Of a stretch of 64,000 nucleotides of DNA, positions 36,701 through 45,047 are shown piece after piece. The notes under the pieces were generated by a model, which was not told where the DNA came from, did no database searches, and saw nothing but the letters and a program-made list of their open reading frames with translations. Position 1 is the stretch's first letter, and each line of letters begins with the position of its first letter. The position numbers and the translations under genes are program-made. This DNA comes from Artemisia argyi (taxonomy: Eukaryota; Streptophyta; Magnoliopsida; Asterales; Asteraceae): NCBI GenBank assembly GCA_030686995.1, contig CM060694.1, positions 90,510,762 to 90,574,761 of the forward strand, written 5' to 3'.

Positions 36701-39700
36701 CCTTTTACTCCTGTAGAAGCAATGACGGGAACATTAGTATGATTAGTTGCTACTTGTTTACCGGTGATCATGATGGTGGATTGTGACATGGTTTGGGGAT
36801 AATCAAATGTAACATGTTTGTTGCACTGTTAGAGTGTGACGCAAATGACCTATCCGACTTGTTATCATTCTTGGGGCATGATCCTATAGCATATTCTAAT
36901 AATTCCTGGGCTCTATTAGTGAGGAAGCATGCACCAATAACAACATCATCCAGTGGTTTAGGTATCTTCTCATCTTCTATGGTTTCTCTAAGTATGACCA
37001 GGCAATCCTTAAGATATCTAAGATAGTTGCTATGAACTAACTTATTGTTCCTAAGGGGAAGAGAGACATTCAAAGCATCGCACGCATATTTCTTACAAGC
37101 ATGTACATTGGAAATAACATGATCACATGAAACGATGGGCATTTTACCCTTCACCATAGTCTTTAGATTCTCAATTTCGTTTAACAAAGAGGTAACTCTT
37201 TCATTGTTGTGGTCACGTGTTATTTTAATAGACTCAAATAACTCTTTGTAACGTTGTTTAGCGTTTGACATTTCAGCACGAATCCACTCATTTTCATGTT
37301 GTAATTCATTGATGGTGCCTTGTTTTTGACAGTTTTGAGAATCTATCGACTTCTGGTAATTGGTATTGGTCTCGTCGCCTTTGTTCGACTTTAATTGTGC
37401 AATTTGGGCCCTCAATTTCCGAATCGTGTTTGAGTGAGCTTGAATTACTTCATCCTTTTTGGCTAATTCAAAACATGTGTCAAACTCAGGAGCATCCAAA
37501 GATGTCTTGGCATTTGATATTTTTATGTTTTCTTCCAGATGTTGATATTTTAGTTGCAAGTTAAGATTATCAACTTCTAGTTTTGAGAAATTCCTGACCA
37601 TGTTATCATGGTCGTCGTTTTGAATTTTGTTATTTAGTTTGTAATTCTCCCCCTCAAGCTCAATCACACGATTCTGAAATAGATTTAAAGTGATCGACAT
37701 TTCATGAAATTGTCGAGCAGATAAGGCTGAGTCGGTAACAGTGTAAAAAACATCCTGTGCAATGCAATTAGCAATCAAGTTTTCATTCATGATGAGAATG
37801 TTTTTCCTGTCAATTTCACTGTATTTGAGATCAATAGCCAATTGGTTACCCTTATTTTCCACCTCTTTAAAGACCTTTTTCATTTGAGTCACATCATTAT
37901 TAATGGTATTTTTAAGGCTCTCAAAGTGTTCTTTGAGAAGATCGAAAAATGACATGACTTCAGTTAGGTAACACTGTTTTGTTTGCTTAAAACCCCTTTC
38001 CCCTTCTGTAATCCCCGTTGGTGTAATTCTAATTTTACATGTTTTTTCAAAGTCATTAAACAATTGACCTAGAACATATAACCCAATTAGAGTATTACAC
38101 TGTGTGGGAAGAGTATATGGTACAAGGTGCCTGGGAGTGTTCAGAGGGTAGATGGTTGGGTCAGCAATCCTAAAGATAGTACGTGTGTTACCTATAATTC
38201 TTTCAGCTTTCATTTTTTCCATGTCAATATTCCAAAACACTTTGTCAGGAAGGATTTTCTTTTGAGGAACAAAAATGGCTGAATGATTGTCATTAGTGTA
38301 ATCATGGTGAAACACAATATTTTTAGCTATGCACAGGGGATCCTTTAATCGCTCAGCAAGTTTTTTCCTAGTTCTATCCTCCGCCTCATTAATCTCGTCA
38401 TAGGAACTCACATCAGGAGGGGCATGGTTAGGTTCAAGCATAATGTTTGCATCATATAACGTAAGTTGAGCACCTATACCAATTCTAAGGAATTTGGCTT
38501 TAGTCTTAGAGGCATCTTGTACACTAAATTCATCACTTAGTTTCCTGTGGTAATCCATCATTTGAGCAGATTGAATGGTTTGGCCTTGCGTGTATAACTT
38601 ATCTTCCAATTTATTTTTCAACATTTTGAGTTTTGAGAAATCATTTAGAAGTTTAGTTTCTTTATCTTTGTATTCGAGTTTGATTGAAGTTAACCGTTTT
38701 TGAATTTCCTGTTTTTGTTTAACAGTTTGATCCAATTGTTTTTTTAAAGACACTAACTCCCTTTTCAATGTTTCTTGCTTGGAATTGTTTTCAGATATGT
38801 AAGCACGCATTTGCCATTCCATTTTCTGCTCACGTTCATTAAGCTCAAATTTAGCACGCTGTTCGTATATGGTCACCTGATCCTTAAGGAGGTTAACTCT
38901 AGTGGTCAAGGAATCATCAGGGTTGTATATAGTGTGCTCATGCAGCTCAAGTTCACTAGAATCAACCGACGGCATGTCACTTGGTACAACTGGTAGTCTA
39001 TTGTCATTCACATACCTTTCATATGGGATATTATTGGTATTTCCCATATCAGTGGTGTCTGTGTTGTCAATATTCCTGAGTTCTACCGAGTCACACGTCC
39101 CCGGTTGATTGGTAGCATAATTCAGATTAGAATTAAGTGACGTGGGTACCTCAGAGATAGCCGATGTGATGGAAGATCCAGACTGCTGTGGAGAGGGATC
39201 AGCTACAGACAGATTAGCCATGAAGATGGTTTGAGCTGTGGGTTCGTCATCAACATCTGAGTCAAAAGCATCACAGTCTTCAACTTGAAAGGTGTTCGGA
39301 TCATTTAGTGCCATGTCCTGAATAGGTTGATCATCCACATTAGCATCAAACGTATTCCCGTCATCACCAGCCAGAAAGAGCAGAGCTTCTTCATCCAACG
39401 CAGTCCCATTCTCTTGCGCCTGCATTAGCAACATCTTGTCCTTGAAGTACTTAGAGTTTTGAGGACGCTTTGGGTGAGTACAATTCCTAGCTATGTGGCC
39501 CAATCCTCCACAATTATAACACTTGGGTTGCCTAACTTGTACTTGAAGCGCATTCCCGACTCTATACTGCCCATTTTCTCTACCAGCATTTCTTTGATTG
39601 AGGTTTTGTCTTCCTTGCACATTCTGCACCACCACCCATCCATCTTCAATGACAGCCTGGTTTCGTGGGTTAGACGAATTCCTGAGTTGGTTATTAGTTG

Positions 39701-42700
39701 GTGGAAGTACAGCTCGGAACTGTTGGACTAATAAAGAGACTTGATTGGAGAGGTTATCAATCATCATGTCAGTGTGAGAGTACCCAGAGTCAAGGTGGGT
39801 GTTTAAAGCAGGTGGTGAGGGAGTTGATGATTGACCATTAGTTGGAGTAGACCTGGATGAAGGTGGTTGAGATAGATCATTTGAAGATTGAGTGAGTTGT
39901 TGAACATTAGAGACAAAGGCCAGAGACTCATTTGTAGTTGAAGGATTGAGCTTTTCTCGCATTAACCGATCATAAGCTTCTTGTTTCTCATGTTGTTGGA
40001 GATATGCATAGAGTTGTTCATGATTAGTATGCCTGAGACCTTTGTTGAGTTTGGCAGCTGTAACAAACCTATCCCATTCAGGTGCCATGTTATTCACGAA
40101 TTTTGAGGTGAGCTGAATGTTGGGCATTGTCATCTTGATGGCTCTCATGTCATTGACCAGCTTGTGAAATCTGACGTAGTAGTCAGTGATGCTTTCACCT
40201 GGGTTCATCTTGAAGTGCTCAAATTCATCATATAGCTGAGACTCCCTATCTTCTTTGGTTAACTCAGACCCTGCAAGAAGCATCTTCACCTTATCCCAAA
40301 CTGCTTTGGCTTCTGTGTTGATGTTGATGAGTTTGTAGACATCTTTAGGAATCCCTTGAATGACAATATTCGATGCTCTCATGTCAGCATCATAGCGTTT
40401 CTTTTCTTCATCTGAAAGATCATTGTAGGTGCGAGGTCTATCTGGACCGACTGCAGCAGGTTGGTCATTAGTAGCTGCGATTGTGTCTCTAGTTGTGCCC
40501 ATACGAAAAGGTCCTTCATCAATGGATTTCAAGATGTTCACACCGTTTTCCTTACCCAAGCAGTAAAGACGAATCCTTTGTGCCCATGATTCATAATCAG
40601 TTCTATCCAGCATAGGAGGACGAGTGTCCGACCCTGCAGCCTGAATGTCATCAGAAGAAGTGCTTGCCATCCTTGTGGAAAGTAAGTAAGTGTTAGTATC
40701 AGGTTTCAAACACAAGTGAATTTCGTGTAACGTTGCAACAAGTCAAATCACAACCGCTCAACAAATACCAAGTCGAGTCGTAAGAAAATCCTCACAACGT
40801 CAAGTTACTGTCGAGATAGTCGTAACAACTTAAGTCGCAACAGCGCACAATTTTCACCAAAGTTCTTGACCCAAGTCACTAACTCCACTCTACAACTTGT
40901 CACAAATAATATCAGCTTGCAGCGTGCAAACCAATTAGCTCAAATCAGAACAACTCGCTAAGTACACCAACTCACTACCAGTATCAACTCGCTGGAACAG
41001 TGATATCAACTCGCTGGAATAATAGCCTCAACTCGCTAGGTAGACCAAATTGCTAGACTAGATCAACCCTCTAGATCTGGTTAACTCGCTACACCCTGTA
41101 ACAACTCGCTACCAACCTCAACTCGCTAGAATCAAAACCTCAACTCTCTAGAACTGTATACGCAAAGACAACTCGCTAAGCCACGAATCAACTCGCTAGA
41201 AGTATTAACTCGCTAAACAGATCAAACCTCTAGTTATGCCAACTCGCTGGCTACTCAACTCGCTAGGCCAATATGACAGAAACGTCGCTGTCTAGCGTTT
41301 TGTCTTAAAGTCCAAAAATAGCAACCCGACAAACCTCTAACCTCAACTCGCTACACAAAATTGCCAACTCTCTACCAGAAATTAGCAACTCACTAACAAG
41401 AAATATTACACGAATTACTTCCAAACTCCACAATAATGATGATATTGTTAAACCAAAAGTTACACTCGATGCCTACACCACTTCTAGATTCGAAAGTACA
41501 AGAAAATACACAACAAAAACACCAAACGAGATCAAACAAGTGTGAAACCTACAAACTATATTCGAACCATGCTAAACACACAAACCAATCAATAAATCCG
41601 AGCATACCACGAATCCTAGGATAGAACCATGGCTCTTGATACCAATTGTAGTATACTATAATATGAGAACATGGATGGTTAAGTGTTTAGGTTGATTTAG
41701 GTATAGATTTCTAGTGAGAAGTTAGTGAGAGAAAGAGATGGAACCTTAGAGAGAAATAGTGAAATGTTATATTGCAAATGAAGGTTCCACCTTTTCCCAT
41801 GGGTGGGAAAGGGTATATATAGTTACAATAGAAACGCCCTTTGAAACGGGCTGTAGAGCGGGCTGACAGTGGGTAAAGACCCGACCCGACTCCACAAATA
41901 CTAACTAATACTACACTACGTACTAACTAATATGATAATTACTACGAGCTACAATATGCTAAACTATACTCGGGGTGACCGAGTCTTCATATGAATAATC
42001 GTATTCCTAACATATTATTTGTTCTCTTTTTAATACTCAAAGGTTTTATATTGGGAGACACACGAAACCAAATTTAGTTACAATCTAATCTCACTTTATC
42101 AGCTAATTGCAAATGTTTCGGCAAGCTGTTTTGCAGTAGCTTATATGAAAAGGTAGACAAGTCAATCAAAACACTATGGTCAGTGTGCTACTGTAATTAC
42201 AAATACTTTTTTTTAGAGCAACTATCTAAAAATCTAAAGCAAATGGATGTTATATGCATTGAAAGTTTGAAACTAGACATGGGGATATTAGAAGAAGGTT
42301 CTTGCTACAGAGTTAGTAACTTTTGAGTGAGTGAAAATAGTTGCAAGTTCGCGCTGCTAAGTAAAAAATGTAATATAATTTTTTTAAGAATACGATGCTG
42401 ACAATGATCAATAGTTTTGATGAAAATCTTAATGCCTTCAAATTTGAACCCTTTTACTTTCATGAATCATGAAAAAATAATTTGTTAAGTCTGGTTCTGT
42501 TGGTATGTCTATATTTTTTGCTGGATACACATTTTTTATGTACTAAATTTTGTATAACAAGACTATTAACCAACAATTTTACATAAATTAATTAACGTTA
42601 ACTTTTGATATCATTGGAAGAATTGTATCAATTGGGGACCCTATATTGTTTGGTAACAATTAGAGAAGGACTTTGATGCTGAAAGATGTTGAGGAAGTGT

Positions 42701-43571
42701 TATTACGTACATGAGTGACCAGTTTATGTTTTCCATATTATATACTAATATTATTATGTTTTCTCTGCTAACAATGGTGACATTTGACATGTTGTTATAC
42801 TAACTTGCTTAAGTCAAATATTTGATAGGTATGTTCAACAACATAACTACATATATTATTTACGGGTCAAGACGAGTAAAAGGTGATACTTTTTAGGAAA
42901 ACATGAGTATGAAACAAATACATATCTTTTCTTGACTTATGGTGTGTTTATATCCTTTTTTCAAAACAGGAATATGCACGATTAGTATTACTTCTTTGTG
43001 ATCATTTTTAAGATTTGTAAGAGACGAAGTTCGAATGCGGGAAGAGCTTCCACCAAGGATTAAATAAAGCAGAACTTGGAAGATTTCACTCTTTGGCATT
43101 AGTTAGTTACTTTGTCTTGGTATTTGTAAGAGGATTCTGATTTTGAACGGTTCAAGTATTGTGCTGAACAGGTAAATATACACGAATAACCATTATTTAA
43201 TTATTTATCCATTAGATGCTGGCTTTTAGAGGTGGCAAAAAGGGTGTGTTTGGTAAATGCTCACTTACGATTTTATGCTCTTTCTATTTTCTTCGTTTGT
43301 TATGATTTATGCTCACGTACAAGGCTTTTCACGGGTAATTAAATTTGAACCCAATGTTATGTGTGAATACATTGACAAAACGTTTAATGGTGGATAAGTA
43401 CATTAACTGCTTATGGAATATGTTTGTTTTAATCTATTTCAGCCCAAGGTGATTCAAAGTAAGGGCGAGAGTAGAATAAGTAATAATAATGTAGAGGCTA
43501 ACAACAATATGTTTCTGGACGCATCTGAACCTCCTGCATATTTTGGAACAAAAAGCTTAAATGAATATTAG
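18869..43571 (+). CDS. Candidate spliced host gene, product not recognised, split by retrotransposons
   Basis: Several short open segments with good splice borders line up on the plus strand. 18869-18887 is an ATG exon ending ACTG|GTAAGT. 19728-19821 includes [11 protein letters not shown]. 21054-21117 includes [13 protein letters not shown]. 21324-21393 includes [17 protein letters not shown]. After the 20.5-kb Copia element come 42043-42152 ([20 protein letters not shown]) and 42217-42297 or a little longer ([19 protein letters not shown]). Weaker segments lie near 42660-42705 and 42969-43140, and a final exon at 43443-43571 ends [19 protein letters not shown]. Not all junctions keep frame under the splice sites chosen, so exons may be missed or the gene may be decaying. 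The E2F-type promoter suggests a cell-cycle role, but no family is recognised. Only the listed exons are proposed to code, not the whole interval. Confidence 0.3.
19822..21053 (+). other. Intron-like sequence of the candidate host gene
   Basis: AT-rich, with poly(T) runs at about 20504-20527 and 20745-20765. 20080-20220 is oddly G-rich on the plus strand ('gggctaac', 'gggtgtgggattgggg') and may be a small inserted repeat. The ORF that reads through exon 19728-19821 into this region ignores a good GT donor and is not proposed as coding. Confidence 0.35.
21500..21864 (-). repeat. 3' LTR of the 20.5-kb Copia element
   Basis: 365 bp with TG..CA ends (TGTAGTATAC ... TCCTAACA). On the minus strand an ACTATATATACCC TATA box lies at about 21665-21677, next to the palindrome CCCATGGGTGGG. 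A cluster 'acccgacccgac' occurs at about 21729-21740. Flanked on the left by the TSD TATTA. Confidence 0.95.
21865..24788 (-). other. Long non-coding 3' region of the Copia element, with repeated polypurine-like tracts
   Basis: Lies between the pol stop codon and the 3' LTR. No credible ORF on the minus strand; the 149-codon plus-strand ORF at 23472-23921 is antisense and unrecognised. The polypurine tract abuts the LTR at 21865-21880 (CTCCCCCTAAGGGAG on the plus strand). Further PPT-like CTCCCCCT sequences recur near 23335, 23707, 23951 and 24131. A segment of about 50 bp ('gagacac.cttacatcact') is repeated at 23441 and 23550. A poly(T) run occupies 24718-24752. Reiterated PPTs are known in SIRE-type Copia elements. 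Confidence 0.6.
24789..26692 (-). pseudogene. Copia reverse transcriptase and RNase H
   Basis: An open frame of more than 614 codons, contiguous in frame with the coding sequence on the far side of the nested element. RT blocks: W(F/V)[37 protein letters not shown], the intact [12 protein letters not shown] and the catalytic YVDDIIFAS. RNase H follows with [17 protein letters not shown] and DNKSAI, and the C-terminal [16 protein letters not shown] block. The frame itself has no stop and ends [14 protein letters not shown]. The first Met at 26633 is not a real start: the polyprotein continues upstream and is separated from its integrase by 7.8 kb of inserted DNA, so I call it broken. Confidence 0.95.
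26693..28348 (+). repeat. Left LTR of the nested element
   Basis: 1656 bp, TGTTGGCATG ... TTTTCCACA. A GC-rich palindromic module (GGCGGCCCCCTT ... AAGGGGACCGGCC) lies at about 27131-27190, just upstream of a TATA box CTTATAAATAC (27210-27220). A purine-rich stretch of 'gaagttgtgaag' repeats occupies 27480-27660. Conserved blocks near the 3' end (CTCGACATTTAGC, TTCTCCGCC, GTAGCCGAACCAC) recur in the other LTRs of this window at 52310-53300, 54421-54775 and 57103-58504. Confidence 0.93.
28349..28366 (+). other. Primer binding site of the nested element
   Basis: ATTGGTACCAGAGCC directly follows the left LTR; one base differs from the usual initiator Met tRNA complement TGGTATCAGAGC. Confidence 0.8.
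28367..32795 (+). other. Interior of the nested element with a decayed repeat ORF
   Basis: 28367-31450 is AT-rich without coding features, apart from a second GC-rich palindromic module at 28632-28720 (three GGCGGYCCCCTTA units, then an inverted GGGGTCCGCGG..). From about 31480 to 31800 a proline-rich ghost reading frame is visible ([11 protein letters not shown] ... [15 protein letters not shown]). It is followed by three 105-bp tandem repeats (31823, 31928, 32033). Each encodes a 35-residue unit with the core [15 protein letters not shown], with stops in copies 2 and 3. Polypurine-like AGGGGGAG tracts lie near 32570 and 32705, and the final PPT (aaaaaagagggagat) abuts the right LTR. Confidence 0.7.
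32796..34484 (+). repeat. Right LTR of the nested element
   Basis: 1689 bp, same structure as the left LTR. It is longer mainly because of small insertions, among them an extra run of 'gaagaagtcgtg' units near 33710-33775 and a duplicated TCTTATCTC near 34015. The palindromic module reads GGCGGCCCCC and GGCGGTCCCC here (about 33239-33300), with the TATA box near 33318-33327. Confidence 0.93.
34485..36155 (-). pseudogene. Copia integrase, upstream half of the split pol
   Basis: The GAG-pre-integrase HHCC site ([11 protein letters not shown] ... [12 protein letters not shown]) is followed by the DDE catalytic triad ([27 protein letters not shown]). A nonsense codon TAG at 34902-34904 interrupts the integrase C-terminal region; beyond it the same frame continues ([13 protein letters not shown]) to the TSD at 34485-34489, where the nested element entered. 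On the other side of the nested element the frame resumes in phase and leads into RT. The upstream boundary overlaps the protease remnant in another frame. Confidence 0.92.
35921..36789 (-). pseudogene. Copia gag/protease junction with frameshifts
   Basis: The stretch is spread over three frames. 36789-36049 encodes a basic linker ([16 protein letters not shown] ... TDPNCLWG). 36106-35921 carries the protease signature [17 protein letters not shown]. The rest of the protease ([15 protein letters not shown]) is in the integrase frame. At least two single-base-type indels, one near 36049-36106 and one near 35955, plus one just before 36789, are needed to explain this. The duplicated phrase WRPTGRKF at about 36220 and 36330 is a small internal repeat. 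Confidence 0.8.
36768..40670 (-). CDS. Copia gag, long form with coiled-coil extension
   Basis: 1300 codons from the ATG at 40668-40670 ([19 protein letters not shown]). The N-terminal 300 residues are the UBN2-type gag of Asteraceae Copia elements ([49 protein letters not shown]). A zinc knuckle [14 protein letters not shown] is near residue 382. Beyond about residue 590 the protein is charged and heptad-like, predicted coiled coil, with [15 protein letters not shown] inside. It ends (KPCHNPPS) out of frame with the following linker, so an indel lies shortly before 36800. The open frame could still give a capsid protein, possibly serving other copies. Confidence 0.88.
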   Translation of the reverse strand: MASTSSDDIQAAGSDTRPPMLDRTDYESWAQRIRLYCLGKENGVNILKSIDEGPFRMGTTRDTIAATNDQPAAVGPDRPRTYNDLSDEEKKRYDADMRASNIVIQGIPKDVYKLININTEAKAVWDKVKMLLAGSELTKEDRESQLYDEFEHFKMNPGESITDYYVRFHKLVNDMRAIKMTMPNIQLTSKFVNNMAPEWDRFVTAAKLNKGLRHTNHEQLYAYLQQHEKQEAYDRLMREKLNPSTTNESLAFVSNVQQLTQSSNDLSQPPSSRSTPTNGQSSTPSPPALNTHLDSGYSHTDMMIDNLSNQVSLLVQQFRAVLPPTNNQLRNSSNPRNQAVIEDGWVVVQNVQGRQNLNQRNAGRENGQYRVGNALQVQVRQPKCYNCGGLGHIARNCTHPKRPQNSKYFKDKMLLMQAQENGTALDEEALLFLAGDDGNTFDANVDDQPIQDMALNDPNTFQVEDCDAFDSDVDDEPTAQTIFMANLSVADPSPQQSGSSITSAISEVPTSLNSNLNYATNQPGTCDSVELRNIDNTDTTDMGNTNNIPYERYVNDNRLPVVPSDMPSVDSSELELHEHTIYNPDDSLTTRVNLLKDQVTIYEQRAKFELNEREQKMEWQMRAYISENNSKQETLKRELVSLKKQLDQTVKQKQEIQKRLTSIKLEYKDKETKLLNDFSKLKMLKNKLEDKLYTQGQTIQSAQMMDYHRKLSDEFSVQDASKTKAKFLRIGIGAQLTLYDANIMLEPNHAPPDVSSYDEINEAEDRTRKKLAERLKDPLCIAKNIVFHHDYTNDNHSAIFVPQKKILPDKVFWNIDMEKMKAERIIGNTRTIFRIADPTIYPLNTPRHLVPYTLPTQCNTLIGLYVLGQLFNDFEKTCKIRITPTGITEGERGFKQTKQCYLTEVMSFFDLLKEHFESLKNTINNDVTQMKKVFKEVENKGNQLAIDLKYSEIDRKNILIMNENLIANCIAQDVFYTVTDSALSARQFHEMSITLNLFQNRVIELEGENYKLNNKIQNDDHDNMVRNFSKLEVDNLNLQLKYQHLEENIKISNAKTSLDAPEFDTCFELAKKDEVIQAHSNTIRKLRAQIAQLKSNKGDETNTNYQKSIDSQNCQKQGTINELQHENEWIRAEMSNAKQRYKELFESIKITRDHNNERVTSLLNEIENLKTMVKGKMPIVSCDHVISNVHACKKYACDALNVSLPLRNNKLVHSNYLRYLKDCLVILRETIEDEKIPKPLDDVVIGACFLTNRAQELLEYAIGSCPKNDNKSDRSFASHSNSATNMLHLIIPKPCHNPPS
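40671..41630 (-). other. Copia 5' leader with a CAACTCGCTAG-type repeat array
   Basis: Untranslated leader between the PBS and gag. From about 40940 to 41400 the motif (C/T)AACTCGCTAG and close variants (AACTCTCTAGA, AACCTCTAG, AACTCACTA) appears some 19 times at irregular spacing of roughly 12-45 bp. Nothing similar is seen elsewhere in the window. The remaining leader has no ORF of interest. Confidence 0.75.
41631..41646 (-). other. Primer binding site of the 20.5-kb Copia element
   Basis: On the minus strand ATTGGTATCAAGAGCC directly follows the 5' LTR: an initiator-Met-tRNA-type PBS with one inserted A relative to TGGTATCAGAGC. Confidence 0.85.
41647..42012 (-). repeat. 5' LTR of the 20.5-kb Copia element
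   Basis: 366 bp, TGTAGTATAC ... TCCTAACA, differing from the 3' LTR by seven substitutions and one inserted T by eye. Flanked on the right by the TSD TATTA (42013-42017), after which the candidate host gene continues. Confidence 0.95.
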
Positions 43572-43932
43572 TTTGGTTATTTGAAAAAGGTTACCAAATA
43601 ATTTAGTCCGTATATGCTCTTGTGTGAGGAGGTTTTGGAAAGGTGCACTTAGGTTGGCTTGACCATAACATGTTTGCCCTTTCATCATCGAGTCGGAGTT
43701 CATACCGTTGTTAAAAGGCTCACTAAAGAAAGCGTATAAGGACATGCTAAATGGCTTGGAAGTATCGCTATTGTGTATTAATTGGTATCTATAATGAAAA
43801 CAAGAATTCCATATATTAATGTTTACAACTTATGGATGGTCTTTGATTTGAGTAGAGATAGAGTATTTGATTTTAGTTGAGTAGAGTATGCTATCATTTA
43901 CATCATCTATTAAAAAAAAAAATCCTTAGAAC
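43572..43932. other. 3' flank of the candidate host gene
   Basis: Follows the TAG at 43569-43571. A 62-codon minus-strand ORF (43557-43745) has ordinary amino-acid composition but no family I know. A run of A lies at 43911-43921. No repeat identified. Confidence 0.35.
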
Positions 43933-44235
43933 TAGCCGCCCATCGGGCGGGCCTTGAGGCTAGTATTCTAATAAAATCACATGTAATTTTAATATACATG
44001 TGATTGAGATCAAGTGTGGCAAAAATCACATTAGATTAAGCTATGTGTTGGAAGAATCTCATGTGATTTTATTAGAAATATCCAAATTAGTGTTTAATCA
44101 CATGTAATTTCTCATGCAAGTTTTAAAAACGAGGAAAAAACGTATAATAATAATAATAATAATAATAACAATAATAATAATAATAATAAATAAATAAAAA
44201 CACTTAAAAAACGTGAAAAATGGGAAAATTGTTTA
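43933..44235. repeat. Helitron-like hairpin end plus CACATGTG palindromes and (AAT)n
   Basis: On the minus strand GCCCGCCCGATGGGCGG is followed by CTAG and then T (43933-43955). A GC hairpin directly before CTRR|T is the form of a plant Helitron 3' end. From 43965 to 44130 the sequence carries several TCACATGT(A/G)ATTT palindromes and the phrase TAGTGTTTAATCACATG, which recurs inverted at 44765-44960. An (AAT)n microsatellite lies at 44147-44190. Confidence 0.45.
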
Positions 44236-45047
44236 AAGTATATCAAAGTGCATATCCATATAAGAATATTAAATGCTCCTCTTGATGGTATATTTACTTT
44301 CGCTTAACGATTAACAGTTTGAGATATATTAATACTTGAAAAAAAAAATAATGAAAATGGGTTTGTTAAAATGTTGGGTTTAATATCATTAATTGGATCA
44401 AATGAAGATGGAGTGTGAGGATTGGTCCCTTAGTATATTAATAAAGTTTGGAATGCAAATGATCTTACATTCAAAACTTAAATTGATTAAAGTATGATAA
44501 TAAATCAATGAGGAGAGTTATTTTATATACCAAACTTTTCTCATATACCAAATGACACATCTCCACCATCCATCTAAAAAGAAATTAATAACTAATATTA
44601 AAATTATTTTAATATTTAACATATTTTTTATAATTTTAATATTTTATGAATTGTTAATCGTTAGACAAAAGAAATCATAGCGTCACGACTAACATTTAAT
44701 TTTATAGACGGACACTTTGATATACTTTTAACAAACTTTTTTTTCCAAGTTTTTTTTCCACGTTTTTTCCTTCGTTGTTGAAATTTGCATGAAAAATCAT
44801 ATGTGATTAAACACTAATTTGAATATTCTAATAAATCATATATCATATTGGTATTAAATCACATATGATATGTAATAAAATCACATGTGATTTTATTAGT
44901 ATATTCAAACTAGTGTTTAATCACACGTGGTTTCTTAATGCAAGCTTCAAGAACGAAAGAAAAGTAAAGTTAAAATAAAAAATAAATAAAAAAAAAATAA
45001 TAAACAAAAAAAATTATCGAAAGTAGATCAAAGTACCATCTATAGAA
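44236..45047. repeat. Dispersed AT-rich repeat, two related copies, with an internal palindrome
   Basis: The phrase AAAGTATATCAAAGTGCATATCC ... TTAAATGCTC ... GATGGTATATTT ... CGCTTAACGATTAAC at 44236-44350 is intact. A second copy starts at 45021 but is interrupted by the fold-back element and resumes at 46652. Between them, 44760-44965 is a self-complementary block: TTTGCATGAAAAATCATATGTGATTAAACACTAATTTG pairs with its inverse further right. No coding sequence. Confidence 0.55.

Larger units (their letters stand above)
21500..42012 (-). mobile_element. Ty1/Copia LTR retrotransposon, 20.5 kb, with a nested element inside
   Basis: Complete from LTR to LTR: 3' LTR 21500-21864 and 5' LTR 41647-42012, flanked by a 5-bp target duplication TATTA (21495-21499 and 42013-42017). 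On the minus strand the order is 5' LTR, initiator-Met PBS, long gag, protease, integrase, RT/RNase H, a 2.9-kb non-coding tail, polypurine tract and 3' LTR. A second element (26693-34484) splits pol. Without it, this one would be about 12.7 kb. The two LTRs differ by seven substitutions and one indel by eye (about 98% identical), so insertion was fairly recent, yet the coding region already carries frameshifts and a stop. Confidence 0.95.

Noticed and set aside
40940..41400. CRISPR-like array in the Copia leader
   Set aside because: The repeated word is only about 11 bp, spacing is irregular and imperfect, and the context is a plant retrotransposon.
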